Below, one piece after another: positions 36,329 through 44,011 of a stretch of 64,000 nt of DNA. The notes below the pieces were generated by a model. That model did no database searches. It was not told where the DNA came from and worked only from the letters and a program-made list of their open reading frames with translations. Source of the DNA: Alphaproteobacteria bacterium (GTDB taxonomy: Bacteria; Pseudomonadota; Alphaproteobacteria; Sphingomonadales; Emcibacteraceae). The DNA lies in NCBI GenBank assembly GCA_002401455.1, contig NVTE01000010.1, positions 1 through 64,000 on the forward strand, written 5' to 3'. Position numbers and translations under genes: made by a program. Each line of letters starts with the position of its first letter. Position 1 is the first letter of the stretch.

Positions 36329-36371
36329 AAATCAATTTACTCTGACCCCATTCTGACCCCATTGATTCTGC
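36329..36371. repeat. Repeat copy B with an internal partial duplication
   Basis: 36329-36349 repeats copy A exactly. It continues with a second CTGACCCC unit and ATTGATTCTG, so on the minus strand it reads AATCAAT, then two GGGGTCAGA units, then GTAAATTGATT, with AATCAAT/ATTGATT as short outer inverted arms. It lies between the TPR gene start and the stop of the AT-rich DGGHN gene. The rest of this 309-base gap (36135-36443) shows no gene. Confidence 0.8.
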
Positions 36372-36443
36372 CATCGATCTCACCCCATTGACCGTAAAAG
36401 GCGCCACTTGGAAAGCAGCGCCCTTATAAAATGGAGTTCCTTT

Positions 36444-37805
36444 TTAGCCTAGGTGGTCTTTTAAGGCCATTTTGAATCTATCAACTGTGAAATCGTACAT
36501 TCCTTCATTTTTACCAATTTTTTGAGGGTCAAATCCACCCATATCAAAAACAGTTTTGTAAGAACGTAAAATTGTTTCAAAATGAAGATCCAAAAAATCA
36601 ACTGGATCTGTAGCCCAAATTATCTCATCACGTTCAACTTTCATCAATGCGGTGAGAGCATAAATTAAGGGCATTATTAAACCATCTGGATAACTATACT
36701 TTACTCCTTCATAAGTGAATTTTGTTTTCGGTTCTGATTTTAAATATTTAGGTGTGCCATCCTCATTGCCAGGATCATATATCCTCACAATAGGATTTCT
36801 TCCAAACCGAGCCTTCACTGCTTTGTTATAAGCCTCTGGAAAATCAGCATAAATCTTGTCATATAATTTTGGAATATCCCCCAAGATTTTAATTGCGCTA
36901 CGTACTATGGGGTTGGTTAGTTCATGTTCATAATTTCCATCAACTGTTTTTGAAACATTTTCATTTTCCATGAGTTGACTAAATAATTTAGAACATTCAC
37001 CCTTATTTCGATAAATATTTTGAGGGGCTGTACTAATCTCTATTGGTAACAAGCCTTCATCATTCAAAACATTTAAAGGCATCCATGCTAAGGCAATTAA
37101 ATCACGGACCTTAATAGATCCCCCATCATTAGTTTTCCATTCAACATTTTTAGCAATTGTTGGAGGAAGTGCCTCGCGAAGCTCATTATAAAAACCTTTT
37201 TTATTTGCTTTTGTTTCAGGGGTTAACTGGACATTGTTATTTCGGGCGGCACAGATATCTAATAATGAATTGTTAAAATGATCTACAATTTCAGAATCAT
37301 TCAAATCTGATGGCACTAAAACCTCAACAGGGACCAAAAAATTAAATGAACTTTTTATTTTTTCTATACGGGTCCTATATTTATTCCATGCCCTTTTAAA
37401 GAGGCTCCAAGTTTTAATTCTATTTAATTCTTTTAAATCAGAAATGACCTTACTTAAAAAATGAATTCCAATGGCTAACATATTATGACCACCATCAAGT
37501 ACACCTTCGGTTTCGGGGTCTTCAAATTGAAGTTTATAGCGCTTTCTTTCCAAAGGGGTATAAATTGCAGTACCTATTAAAATACCTTTTGTTTTAAATG
37601 GAAAAATATCTGAACCATCATTAATACTTTCAATGATGTCATCAGTCACACTTCCAGTTTTTGCTGATCTTGGATTGGCTTCAAGGTCAATAATATCGAA
37701 TAAACCAAAAAGGTACTCAGCTTTAACCAAACCAACTATTCTGGTCACAGAACCTTCGGTTTGTTCGCTTACGTGAGTAAATTTTATTAATGTAGTTTTT
37801 GTCAT
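36444..37805 (-). CDS. AT-rich orphan gene with DGGHN motif (AIPR/DGQHR-like, tentative)
   Basis: 453 residues. I do not recognise it firmly. Its N-terminal third reads 'IDLEANPRSAKTGSVTDDIIES' ... 'FPFKTKGILIG' ... 'EGVLDGGHNMLAIG' (DGGHN at 104-108). This layout resembles AIPR abortive-infection proteins and the DGQHR/ParB-like nucleases, where Asn-Pro-Arg and Asp-Gly-x-His form the active centre. The middle is helical and basic; the C-terminus has no membrane or HTH signal. Base composition is markedly AT-rich compared with all neighbours, and codon use follows that, so recent acquisition is likely. A leader inverted repeat overlaps its ribosome-binding site, and it is bracketed by oppositely oriented repeat copies. 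It stands alone. Confidence 0.7.
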   Translation of the reverse strand: MTKTTLIKFTHVSEQTEGSVTRIVGLVKAEYLFGLFDIIDLEANPRSAKTGSVTDDIIESINDGSDIFPFKTKGILIGTAIYTPLERKRYKLQFEDPETEGVLDGGHNMLAIGIHFLSKVISDLKELNRIKTWSLFKRAWNKYRTRIEKIKSSFNFLVPVEVLVPSDLNDSEIVDHFNNSLLDICAARNNNVQLTPETKANKKGFYNELREALPPTIAKNVEWKTNDGGSIKVRDLIALAWMPLNVLNDEGLLPIEISTAPQNIYRNKGECSKLFSQLMENENVSKTVDGNYEHELTNPIVRSAIKILGDIPKLYDKIYADFPEAYNKAVKARFGRNPIVRIYDPGNEDGTPKYLKSEPKTKFTYEGVKYSYPDGLIMPLIYALTALMKVERDEIIWATDPVDFLDLHFETILRSYKTVFDMGGFDPQKIGKNEGMYDFTVDRFKMALKDHLG

Positions 37806-37807
37806 GT

Positions 37808-37840
37808 TAGTTCTCTTTTTCTAATGTTTAAAGAGAACTA
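37808..37840. promoter_or_regulatory. Inverted repeat over the ribosome-binding site of the DGGHN gene
   Basis: TAGTTCTCTTT (37808-37818) and AAAGAGAACTA (37830-37840) are perfect 11-base arms with an 11-base gap, ending 3 bases before the start codon. The proximal arm holds the AAAGAGAA ribosome-binding stretch. It could act as an operator (autoregulation) or as an mRNA hairpin masking translation. Confidence 0.6.
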
Positions 37841-38304
37841 ATCCTGCATTGAATATGCAAAGGTATTTTAAAATATCAATCCTTTTCAGGTTATCAATTT
37901 TTAGATTTACCATCCGGTAAAAAATTCAATCCAGAATCAGTCCTGATTCTTATTTCAGCCCTTTTTCAAAGGCACTTGCATAATAGTATAAAGTGCATTT
38001 TAAGTCAAGATTAACTACATATAGGCTTGGTAATGATCAATGTGGTCAGGGTAAATTTATTTTTTATTATATAAAACAATGATATACCTGAAAAAATCAT
38101 GATACTGGCCTATTATCCACCTTCCACAAACTCACCCCCACATTAAACGCAGCGCGTGCGCCATGTCAAATTGTGATATCGGTATGAGTGCACCCCTGAC
38201 TCTCAAGACAGGGCGCGGCAGAAAGTCAGCTTCAGGCGCTGGCCCAGACCACACGATCATTCCCTGATCTTGACAGGTCCGGGTAAGGTGATTATGAAAA
38301 CGGC
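37841..38304. other. Non-coding region with a composition boundary
   Basis: From 37841 to about 38130 the DNA is very AT-rich, contains repeat copy C and has no credible gene. At about 38130 it changes sharply to GC-rich core-like sequence. A 60-codon minus-strand frame (38132-38314, ending 'MAHALRLMWG') fills the GC-rich part. It looks protein-like but matches nothing I know and overlaps the DUF1636 start, so I do not call it. Confidence 0.5.
38036..38062. repeat. Degenerate repeat copy C, inverted relative to A and B
   Basis: The plus strand reads AATGTGGTCAGGGTAAATT, against AATGGGGTCAGAGTAAATT in copy B read on the minus strand: 17 of 19 agree, and both continue into T-rich sequence. B and C thus face each other across the AT-rich gene. 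Confidence 0.5.
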
Positions 38305-38637
38305 ATGACAACACAACTGACCATCTGCCTGACCTGTCAGAAGAATACAGGAACAGAGCTCTATAATATCATGACCGAACTTGGCACCCCGGACGGGGTG
38401 AAAATAGAAGGCTTTGACTGCCTGTGGTCCTGCTCATCCGCCTGTTCCGTGCAGATAAAGTCGCCGGGGAAGTGCGGTTATCACCTGGGTGGCTTTACTG
38501 CCACAGAGGACCATGCGGCAGCGTTAATTGACTTTGCCGGCGAATATCACCTGTCCGCCACGGGAGAGGTCAGTTTTGACCTGTGGCCAGAAGCCATCAA
38601 AGGGCATTTCATGGCCCGTATTCCGCCGCTCAAGTAA
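38305..38637 (+). CDS. DUF1636 family metal-binding/thioredoxin-like protein
   Basis: 110 residues. 'TICLTCQKNTG' near the start and 'FDCLWSCSSACSVQIKSPGKCGYHLGGF' in the middle give a CxxC plus a Cys cluster typical of DUF1636 (COG5469), whose fold resembles 2Fe-2S thioredoxin-like ferredoxins. The C-terminal helix 'WPEAIKGHFMARIPPL' is also family-like. Relatives often sit near cobalamin or cobalt genes; none are here, and I found no cobalamin riboswitch upstream. It converges with the SDR gene, stops 3 bases apart. Confidence 0.82.
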   Translation: MTTQLTICLTCQKNTGTELYNIMTELGTPDGVKIEGFDCLWSCSSACSVQIKSPGKCGYHLGGFTATEDHAAALIDFAGEYHLSATGEVSFDLWPEAIKGHFMARIPPLK

Positions 38638-38640
38638 AAT

Positions 38641-39411
38641 TTACAGGGTGGTTGACCAGCCGCCGTCGACGGTGATCGTGGTGCCGGTGACATAACTGCC
38701 GGCCCGGCTTGCCAGATAGATCGCGGTCCCGGCCATGTCTTCCAGTTGGCCAATGCGGCCCAGCGGAATCTGGTCGAGCATCATCTGCTCATGCTTTTCC
38801 AGCAAAACCTTGGTCATATCGCTCGGGAAGGCCCCGGGCGCGATGGCATTGACCGTGATATTATCTTTCGACAGCCGCTTGGCCAGAGCCTTGGTCAGGT
38901 GAATGACCGCGGCCTTGCTGGCGGAATAGCTATAGGTCTCAAACTGGGGCACCGACTGGCCATCGACCGAGGCGATATTGATAATCCGCGCCATCGTATC
39001 CGGGGTTGATGCCGCCCGCAGCAGGGGCAGGAATTTCTGGCTCAGGAAAAACACGCTTTTGACATTGATGTCCATCACCTTGTCCCAGCCCGCTTCCGGG
39101 AAGTCGTCGATCGGGGCGGCCCAGACCGCGCCGGCATTATTAACCAGGATATCAATCTTATCTTCCCGGGCGGCAATCTCCGCGACAAACTTCTCAATAC
39201 CGTCGAGGCTCGACAGATCGGCCTGCAGCGCGATACACTCGCCAAATTCAGACAGGGCCTTGGCTGTCCCTTCCGCCTGTTCCAGGGTCCGGGAGCAGAT
39301 ATAGGTCCGACATCCGTTCTCCACATAGCCCCGGGCAATCATCGCGCCGATCCCGCGGGAGCCGCCGGTGACAACGGCGACCTTGCCGGAAAGATCAAAC
39401 AGGTTTTTCAT
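38641..39411 (-). CDS. SDR family oxidoreductase
   Basis: 256-residue classical short-chain dehydrogenase: cofactor motif 'VVTGGSRGIGAMIARGY' (TGxxxGIG), 'ILVNNAGAVW' (NNAG), catalytic Ser in 'IINIASVDG', and 'YSYSASKAAVIHLTKALA' (YxxxK). An Arg in the loop after the second strand ('CSRTLEQAE') favours NADP(H). The closest flavour is RhlG/FabG-like 3-oxoacyl reductase. It is the third gene of a minus-strand operon after the FAH-family gene and maiA, 12 bases after maiA, so a role in aromatic or branched acid catabolism is possible. Confidence 0.9.
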   Translation of the reverse strand: MKNLFDLSGKVAVVTGGSRGIGAMIARGYVENGCRTYICSRTLEQAEGTAKALSEFGECIALQADLSSLDGIEKFVAEIAAREDKIDILVNNAGAVWAAPIDDFPEAGWDKVMDINVKSVFFLSQKFLPLLRAASTPDTMARIINIASVDGQSVPQFETYSYSASKAAVIHLTKALAKRLSKDNITVNAIAPGAFPSDMTKVLLEKHEQMMLDQIPLGRIGQLEDMAGTAIYLASRAGSYVTGTTITVDGGWSTTL

Positions 39412-39423
39412 TGGTATACTTCC

Positions 39424-40059
39424 TTATGTGGCGTCGGGCTGGTTTTCCGGCATGGCCTGAATGAAGGCCTCCAGACGGTTACAATTATCCACAATACGCA
39501 GGATATTTGGGAAGTCGTCCAGCGGGCATTTAAAGCGCTGGGCATTGTATACTTGGGGCACCAGGCAAAGGTCGGCAAAGCTGACCTGATCGCCGTGGCA
39601 AAAATCACCAGTCCCGCTGTCCCGCAGCAGGGCCTCAAGGGCGGTGAAGCCCTCAATAATCCAATGGTGGTACCAGGCGGTCTTCTGGTCATCAGTGACA
39701 CCCAGATCATGCTTGATATATTTCAGCACCCGCAGGTTATCCAGCGGATGGATATCACAGGCAACAATCCCGGCCATCTGTCGCACCCTGGCCCGACCCG
39801 CGGCATCACGTGGCAGCAGGGCCGGATCAGGATAAGTTTCTTCCAGATACTCCAGCATGGCCATCGACTGCCCCATGGAAATATCACCGTCCGTGAAGTA
39901 AGGCACAAAACCTTGCGGATTTTTCGCCGTGAAAGCCGGGGTTTTATTTTCGCCCGACAACAGGGACACCGGCACCGCCGTATAGTCCAGCCCTTTTAAA
40001 TTAAGGGCGGCGCGGACCCGGTAGGCCGCCGATGACCGGAAATATCCGTAAAGTTCCAT
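39424..40059 (-). CDS. maiA: Maleylacetoacetate isomerase
   Basis: 211-residue zeta-class glutathione transferase. The N-terminal thioredoxin fold has the zeta motif 'YGYFRSSAAYRVRAALNLKGLDY' (SSxxxRVRxAL) and 'NPQGFVPYFTDGDISMGQSMAMLEYLEETYP'; the all-helical C-domain includes 'GDQVSFADLCLVPQVYNAQRF'. It isomerises 4-maleylacetoacetate to fumarylacetoacetate with glutathione, in tyrosine/homogentisate breakdown. It lies immediately after the FAH-family gene, the next enzyme of that pathway. Confidence 0.93.
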   Translation of the reverse strand: MELYGYFRSSAAYRVRAALNLKGLDYTAVPVSLLSGENKTPAFTAKNPQGFVPYFTDGDISMGQSMAMLEYLEETYPDPALLPRDAAGRARVRQMAGIVACDIHPLDNLRVLKYIKHDLGVTDDQKTAWYHHWIIEGFTALEALLRDSGTGDFCHGDQVSFADLCLVPQVYNAQRFKCPLDDFPNILRIVDNCNRLEAFIQAMPENQPDAT

Positions 40060-40087
40060 GCACTTACTCTCTATCTGGTGGGGGGCG

Positions 40088-41071
40088 TTATTTAGGGGTG
40101 TATTGTGTCACCACCTGATTGATCCGGCCAAAGATAGTCTTGCCGTCAGCATCAAACATATCAATCTCAACCCGGTCACCAAAGCTCATGAACGGGGTCG
40201 ACGGTTTGCCGTCAGCAATGGTTTCCAGACAGCGTACTTCCGCCAGACAGCAGGAGCCATCTTTTGAGCCTTTGTTGGACACGGTCCCGGAGCCGATCAC
40301 GGTACCGGCCACCAAAGAGCGTGACTTGGCCACATGATTGATCAGCTGAGTGAAATCGAAAGTCATGTCAACACCGGCATTGGGCTTGCCAACCGTCGTG
40401 CCATTGAGAATGGCATGGAGCGGCAGGCTGAGTTTTTTGCCGTCCCAGGCATCGCCCAGCTCATCAGGGGTGACAAATACCGGGGAGAAAGAGGTCCAGG
40501 GCTTGGACTGGTAAAAACCAAACTGCTTGCCGAGCTCACCAGGGATCAGGTTGCGTAAGGACACATCATTGAGGATGGCGATCAATTTAATATGGCTGGA
40601 GGCATCTTCGACTTTGACACCGGCTGGCACATCATCGGTGATCACGGCGACTTCGGCTTCAAAATCGATGCCCCAGGCTTCGGTTTCGACCTCAATATCA
40701 TCGCACGGGCCGATGAAGGCATCGGACGCGCCCATATAAACCAATGGATCGGACCAGAAGCTTTCGGGCAATTCAGCACCACGGGCTTTACGGACCAATT
40801 CCACATGGGTGACATAGGCACTGCCATCAACCCAGTGATAGGACCGGGGCAGCGGCGCGTCACAGGCCACAGGCTCAAACGGAGTGCTGTCGAGTTTGCC
40901 GGCGTTCAGATCGTCAGAGATCGCGCGCAGTTTGCTTTCGTCTTCGGACCAGTTGTCCAGGGCCGCCTGCAGGGTCGGGGCCACCGCAGCGGCGGAGACA
41001 TAGGCGCTGAGATCTTTTGAAACAACGACCAGCTGGCCATCACGTCCGTGCTTTAATGATGCTAATTTCAT
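40088..41071 (-). CDS. Fumarylacetoacetate hydrolase family protein
   Basis: 327 residues of the FAH superfamily: 'RSYHWVDGSAYVTHVELVRKARG', 'DPLVYMGASDAFIGPCDDIEV', metal ligands in 'WGIDFEAEVAVITDDVP' (E-x-E) and 'ILNDVSLRNLIPGELGKQFGFYQSKPWTSFSPVFVTPDELG' (Asp, Lys; in pieces), and 'GTVIGSGTVSNKGSKDGSC'. With maiA next door it very probably hydrolyses fumarylacetoacetate to fumarate and acetoacetate. The form is the shorter bacterial type lacking the eukaryotic N-domain. It heads the operon and faces the divergent marR gene. Confidence 0.9.
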   Translation of the reverse strand: MKLASLKHGRDGQLVVVSKDLSAYVSAAAVAPTLQAALDNWSEDESKLRAISDDLNAGKLDSTPFEPVACDAPLPRSYHWVDGSAYVTHVELVRKARGAELPESFWSDPLVYMGASDAFIGPCDDIEVETEAWGIDFEAEVAVITDDVPAGVKVEDASSHIKLIAILNDVSLRNLIPGELGKQFGFYQSKPWTSFSPVFVTPDELGDAWDGKKLSLPLHAILNGTTVGKPNAGVDMTFDFTQLINHVAKSRSLVAGTVIGSGTVSNKGSKDGSCCLAEVRCLETIADGKPSTPFMSFGDRVEIDMFDADGKTIFGRINQVVTQYTPK

Positions 41072-41151
41072 TGGTATAGTCCATCCATTTCAAATATCGT
41101 AAAATCATTCTGAAGGTTTTTATGCTTTTCAATTCATAATAAAGCTATTAT

Positions 41152-41167
41152 AGTTACATATGAAACT
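41152..41167. promoter_or_regulatory. Candidate MarR operator
   Basis: AGTTACATATGAAACT is a 16-base palindrome with one mismatched pair, centred in the 132-base gap between the FAH-family operon and marR, 37 bases before the marR start. Size and position fit a MarR dimer site controlling both directions. Confidence 0.5.
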
Positions 41168-41203
41168 TATTTCAAGAAATTAAAGTAATTAAGGACCAGG
41201 TCC

Positions 41204-41656
41204 ATGTCAGATGATAATTCCCCCCGGCTCGTGCTGGAAGACTTCCTGCCCTACCGGCTGTCGTTCCTGACCAATATCATCAGCCGCAAGCTGGCCCGGC
41301 TCTATTCCGAGAAATTTGACATCAGTCCTCAGGAATGGAAGATCTTGGCCAATCTGAACCGCTATCCTAACATATCTGCGGCCCAGGCCGGGGAGAAAAC
41401 CGCCATGGACAAGGTCGCGGTCAGCCGGGCACTCAAGGAGCTATGTGACAAGGGACTGGTTCATAAAATTTTTTCCAAGGTAGACCGCCGCCGGTCAGTG
41501 CTGACCCTGACCGAAGAGGGTACAGATATATATCAACAGATCGAACCGATGGTCGCCAATTATGAGGCGGCCCTTCTGGATATTCTGGACAAGGACGAGC
41601 TGTCGCAACTGGATCACCTGCTGAGCAAACTCACCGCCCACGCCTCGACGGCCTAG
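41204..41656 (+). CDS. MarR family transcriptional regulator
   Basis: 150 residues with a winged helix-turn-helix: 'SPQEWKILANLNRYPNISAAQAGEKTAMDKVAVSRALKELCDKGLVHKIFSKVDRRRSVLTLTEEG' in pieces, with the wing Asp-Arg-Arg ('VDRRRS'). It is a dimeric repressor that usually responds to aromatic acids. Divergent placement to FAH-maiA-SDR suggests it controls that operon. Its stop codon overlaps the hemN stop by 3 bases on the other strand. Confidence 0.92.
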   Translation: MSDDNSPRLVLEDFLPYRLSFLTNIISRKLARLYSEKFDISPQEWKILANLNRYPNISAAQAGEKTAMDKVAVSRALKELCDKGLVHKIFSKVDRRRSVLTLTEEGTDIYQQIEPMVANYEAALLDILDKDELSQLDHLLSKLTAHASTA

Positions 41657-43029
41657 CCTTCGCTCTCATGGACACAGCGGTCGATGATGTCGGTGCCTTG
41701 GGGGAAATACTGGTCGAAGAGAGTGGCTATCGCCCTTAAGTATGGCTGTCCGGCCTCGGTGATCCGGTAGCTTGTGCCATCCTTTGACATATAGCCCACC
41801 GCCACGAGACTCTCCAGGTCTGCGCCTTCCCGCTCAAAGTCATAATCGACCTTATGCGCCCGGGCTATAGCCCAGGGGTCGACGGCAAAATTGCTCATCA
41901 GGGTCGAGATCACATCCCGCATCATCAGGTCCTGGGCATCCACCATCAGGCCCCGGCGCACGGGGATTTCCCCGTCGGCCAAGGATTCAGAATAGGCTTT
42001 CAGGTCCGGGCTGTTCTGGGCATAGCCGCCGGGCAGTGAGCCAATGGCCGAGGCCCCAAAGCCGATCATGGTCGTCGCCGGGTCGGCACTATAGCCCTGA
42101 AAGTTTCGTTTCATGCGTCCCTCTTCCCGGGCCACCAGCAGGCTGTCACCGGGCAGGGCAAAATGATCCAGCCCGATGGCCTGATAGCCAAATTCCTGCA
42201 GCTTGGTGCTGGCCAGCTCAAACATGGCCTGGCGTTCGGCCTGCTCCGGCAGGTGGTGTTTGTCCATCATCTGCTGATGTTTTTTGATCCACGGCACATG
42301 GGCATAACCAAACAGCGCAATCCGCGATGGCCGGAAGTCATTGGTCTTGCCGACGGTTTCCTCGATGGTTTCCAGAGTCTGGCGCGGCATGCCATAAATC
42401 AGGTCAAAGTTAATATTCGTGATCCCGGCTTGCTTGAACCAGCGCAGGTTATCGGCGATCAGCTGATCCGACTGGACTCGGTTGATGGCCTCCTGAACGG
42501 CGGGGTTGAAATCCTGAATACCCAGGCTGACCCGGTTGACCCCGCTGGCGGCATAGGCCTTGACCTTATCCTCGGAACAGGTGCGCGGATCAATCTCGAC
42601 CGCGATTTCCGCGTCGGGTAGAATGTCAAAATTCTCCCCGACCAGCGCCATCAGGTCGGTAAACTGTTCGGCCGAGATAATGGTCGGCGAGCCGCCACCA
42701 AAATGAATATGGCTGATTCTTTTGCGACCGGTAACGCCGCCGATCAGGCTGATCTCCGCCCGCAGAACATCAAGATACCGCTGGACCGGCTCCATACTGT
42801 TGGAAATTTTGGTAAAGCAGCCACAGAACCAGCAGAGCTTCTCACAAAAAGGAATGTGGAAATACAGGCTGATGGGCTGATCATCGGGCAGGTCCCGCAG
42901 CCAGTCCTGATACAGACTAGGGCTAAGGTCCGAGAATTCCAAGGCCGTCGGATAGCTGGTATAGCGCGGCAATCGGCGCGGCTTGTCCCCCATAGGGGCT
43001 ATTTTCTGATGTGTTGTCATGGACCCCAT
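41653..43029 (-). CDS. hemN: Oxygen-independent coproporphyrinogen III oxidase
   Basis: 458 residues. Radical-SAM enzyme of anaerobic/microaerobic haem synthesis. 'RYTSYPTALEFSDL' precedes the cluster motif 'CEKLCWFCGCF' (Cys62, 66, 69). Then 'ISHIHFGGGSPTII', 'EIDPRTC', 'GVNRVSLGIQDFNPAVQEAINRVQ', 'NINFDLIYGMPRQTLETIEETV' and the HemN C-terminal domain. The start is uncertain: ATGs at 43029, 43020 (GGGG three bases upstream) and 42993 are in frame. An FNR-like box lies just upstream, so low-oxygen control is likely. Confidence 0.93.
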   Translation of the reverse strand: MGSMTTHQKIAPMGDKPRRLPRYTSYPTALEFSDLSPSLYQDWLRDLPDDQPISLYFHIPFCEKLCWFCGCFTKISNSMEPVQRYLDVLRAEISLIGGVTGRKRISHIHFGGGSPTIISAEQFTDLMALVGENFDILPDAEIAVEIDPRTCSEDKVKAYAASGVNRVSLGIQDFNPAVQEAINRVQSDQLIADNLRWFKQAGITNINFDLIYGMPRQTLETIEETVGKTNDFRPSRIALFGYAHVPWIKKHQQMMDKHHLPEQAERQAMFELASTKLQEFGYQAIGLDHFALPGDSLLVAREEGRMKRNFQGYSADPATTMIGFGASAIGSLPGGYAQNSPDLKAYSESLADGEIPVRRGLMVDAQDLMMRDVISTLMSNFAVDPWAIARAHKVDYDFEREGADLESLVAVGYMSKDGTSYRITEAGQPYLRAIATLFDQYFPQGTDIIDRCVHESEG

Positions 43030-43053
43030 ATGCCATATCTGACATCTGAAACA

Positions 43054-43067
43054 CTGATCCAGATCAA
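43054..43067. promoter_or_regulatory. FNR/Anr-like box upstream of hemN
   Basis: On the minus strand TTGATCTGGATCAG matches TTGAT-N4-ATCAA except for the last base. It lies 25 bases before the first hemN ATG. A class II position (-41.5) would put the transcript start near 43019, at or inside the first two ATGs, which favours a later start or a leaderless message. Confidence 0.6.
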
Positions 43068-43145
43068 GAAATTTCAGCTGTTAAGCAAAAGCCATGATTT
43101 TCGGACGGCATCAAGGCTTTTTGGACGACATCCAGACTTTCCAGC

Positions 43146-43388
43146 CTACATGAAGGCCTTATAGGCCATGATCGTGAACGTATCCTTGATACCGGGAATC
43201 GTCTGGACCCGGTCATTGATATAGCGTCCGATGTCTTCATCCTCTTCCAGATGAAGCTTCATCATCAAATCGAAGGCTCCGGAGACCGAATAGACCTCCT
43301 CGGTTTCCTCAAGGCTGTCGACAATATGCTCGGCAACCTCATAAACCTTGCCAAGCTCACATTTAATCTGTACGAAAATATTCTTCAT
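43146..43388 (-). CDS. Stand-alone Lrp/AsnC ligand-binding (RAM) domain protein
   Basis: 80 residues: 'FVQIKCELGKVYEVAEHIVDSLEETEEVYSVSGAFDLMMKLHLEEDEDIGRYINDRVQTIPGIKDTFTIMAY' (in pieces), which is the alpha-beta RAM domain of Lrp/AsnC regulators without the DNA-binding half. Such proteins form oligomers that sense amino acids and may modulate full-length Lrp. It faces away from the thioesterase gene, with 61 bases between starts. A full-length Lrp gene is present at 62181-62606. Confidence 0.88.
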   Translation of the reverse strand: MKNIFVQIKCELGKVYEVAEHIVDSLEETEEVYSVSGAFDLMMKLHLEEDEDIGRYINDRVQTIPGIKDTFTIMAYKAFM

Positions 43389-43449
43389 CTTGCTTTCTTT
43401 AGGTTATGCTCATAATTTTAAATACGTTACTACGGGAAAATACAGAATA

Positions 43450-43881
43450 ATGCCACGCTTCACAACAGAAATTGTCGTTCGGTTTAATCATGTCGATCCG
43501 GCGGGTATCGTCTATTACCCCCGCTATTATGAAATGATCAATCAGGCCAGCGAAATCTGGTTCGAAGAAGAACTGAACTACCCCTACCCCAAAATGTTTG
43601 CCGAAGGCTGGGCTGTACCGCTCGCCCATCTGGAAAGCAGCTTCCGCAACCCGAGCTATCTCAATGATCGACTGACCTTTGCCCTGGGTGTGCGTAAAAT
43701 CGGCCGCAGCCGCATTGACCTGTCGATCATCACCTCCTGCAAGGACGAGATCCGTTTTCTCACCCGCCAGAGTATCGTCTGGGTCGATCATAAAAAAATC
43801 AAATCCGCCAGCATTCCGACTAAGATTCGCCAGCAGATGGAACGCTTCATGATATCCGAGGACGAAGATATTTCTTTTTAA
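43450..43881 (+). CDS. Acyl-CoA thioesterase (4HBT hotdog fold)
   Basis: 143 residues. The 4-hydroxybenzoyl-CoA thioesterase signature 'VVRFNHVDPAGIVYYPRYYEMINQASEIWF' (in pieces) holds the catalytic Asp, followed by 'GWAVPLAHLESSFRNPSYLNDRLTF' and 'RQSIVWVDHKKIKSASIP'. It hydrolyses acyl- or aryl-CoA thioesters in the cytoplasm. The start at 43450 fits the family; the longer frame (43348) would overlap the divergent RAM gene. Confidence 0.88.
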   Translation: MPRFTTEIVVRFNHVDPAGIVYYPRYYEMINQASEIWFEEELNYPYPKMFAEGWAVPLAHLESSFRNPSYLNDRLTFALGVRKIGRSRIDLSIITSCKDEIRFLTRQSIVWVDHKKIKSASIPTKIRQQMERFMISEDEDISF

Positions 43882-44011
43882 GCACCCTCCCCTGCCCAAT
43901 AAATGACAATTTTATGTAAGAAATTCTTGTTTGCTCAATCACAAAAGGATAAACAGCTATAAAGGCTATAATTCCGCTAGAAATGAAACAGTAATCAAGA
44001 ATGGAATATAC

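Noticed and set aside
38110-38304. Cobalamin riboswitch before the DUF1636 gene
   Set aside because: The family is often cobalamin-linked, but the conserved B12-box sequence is absent.
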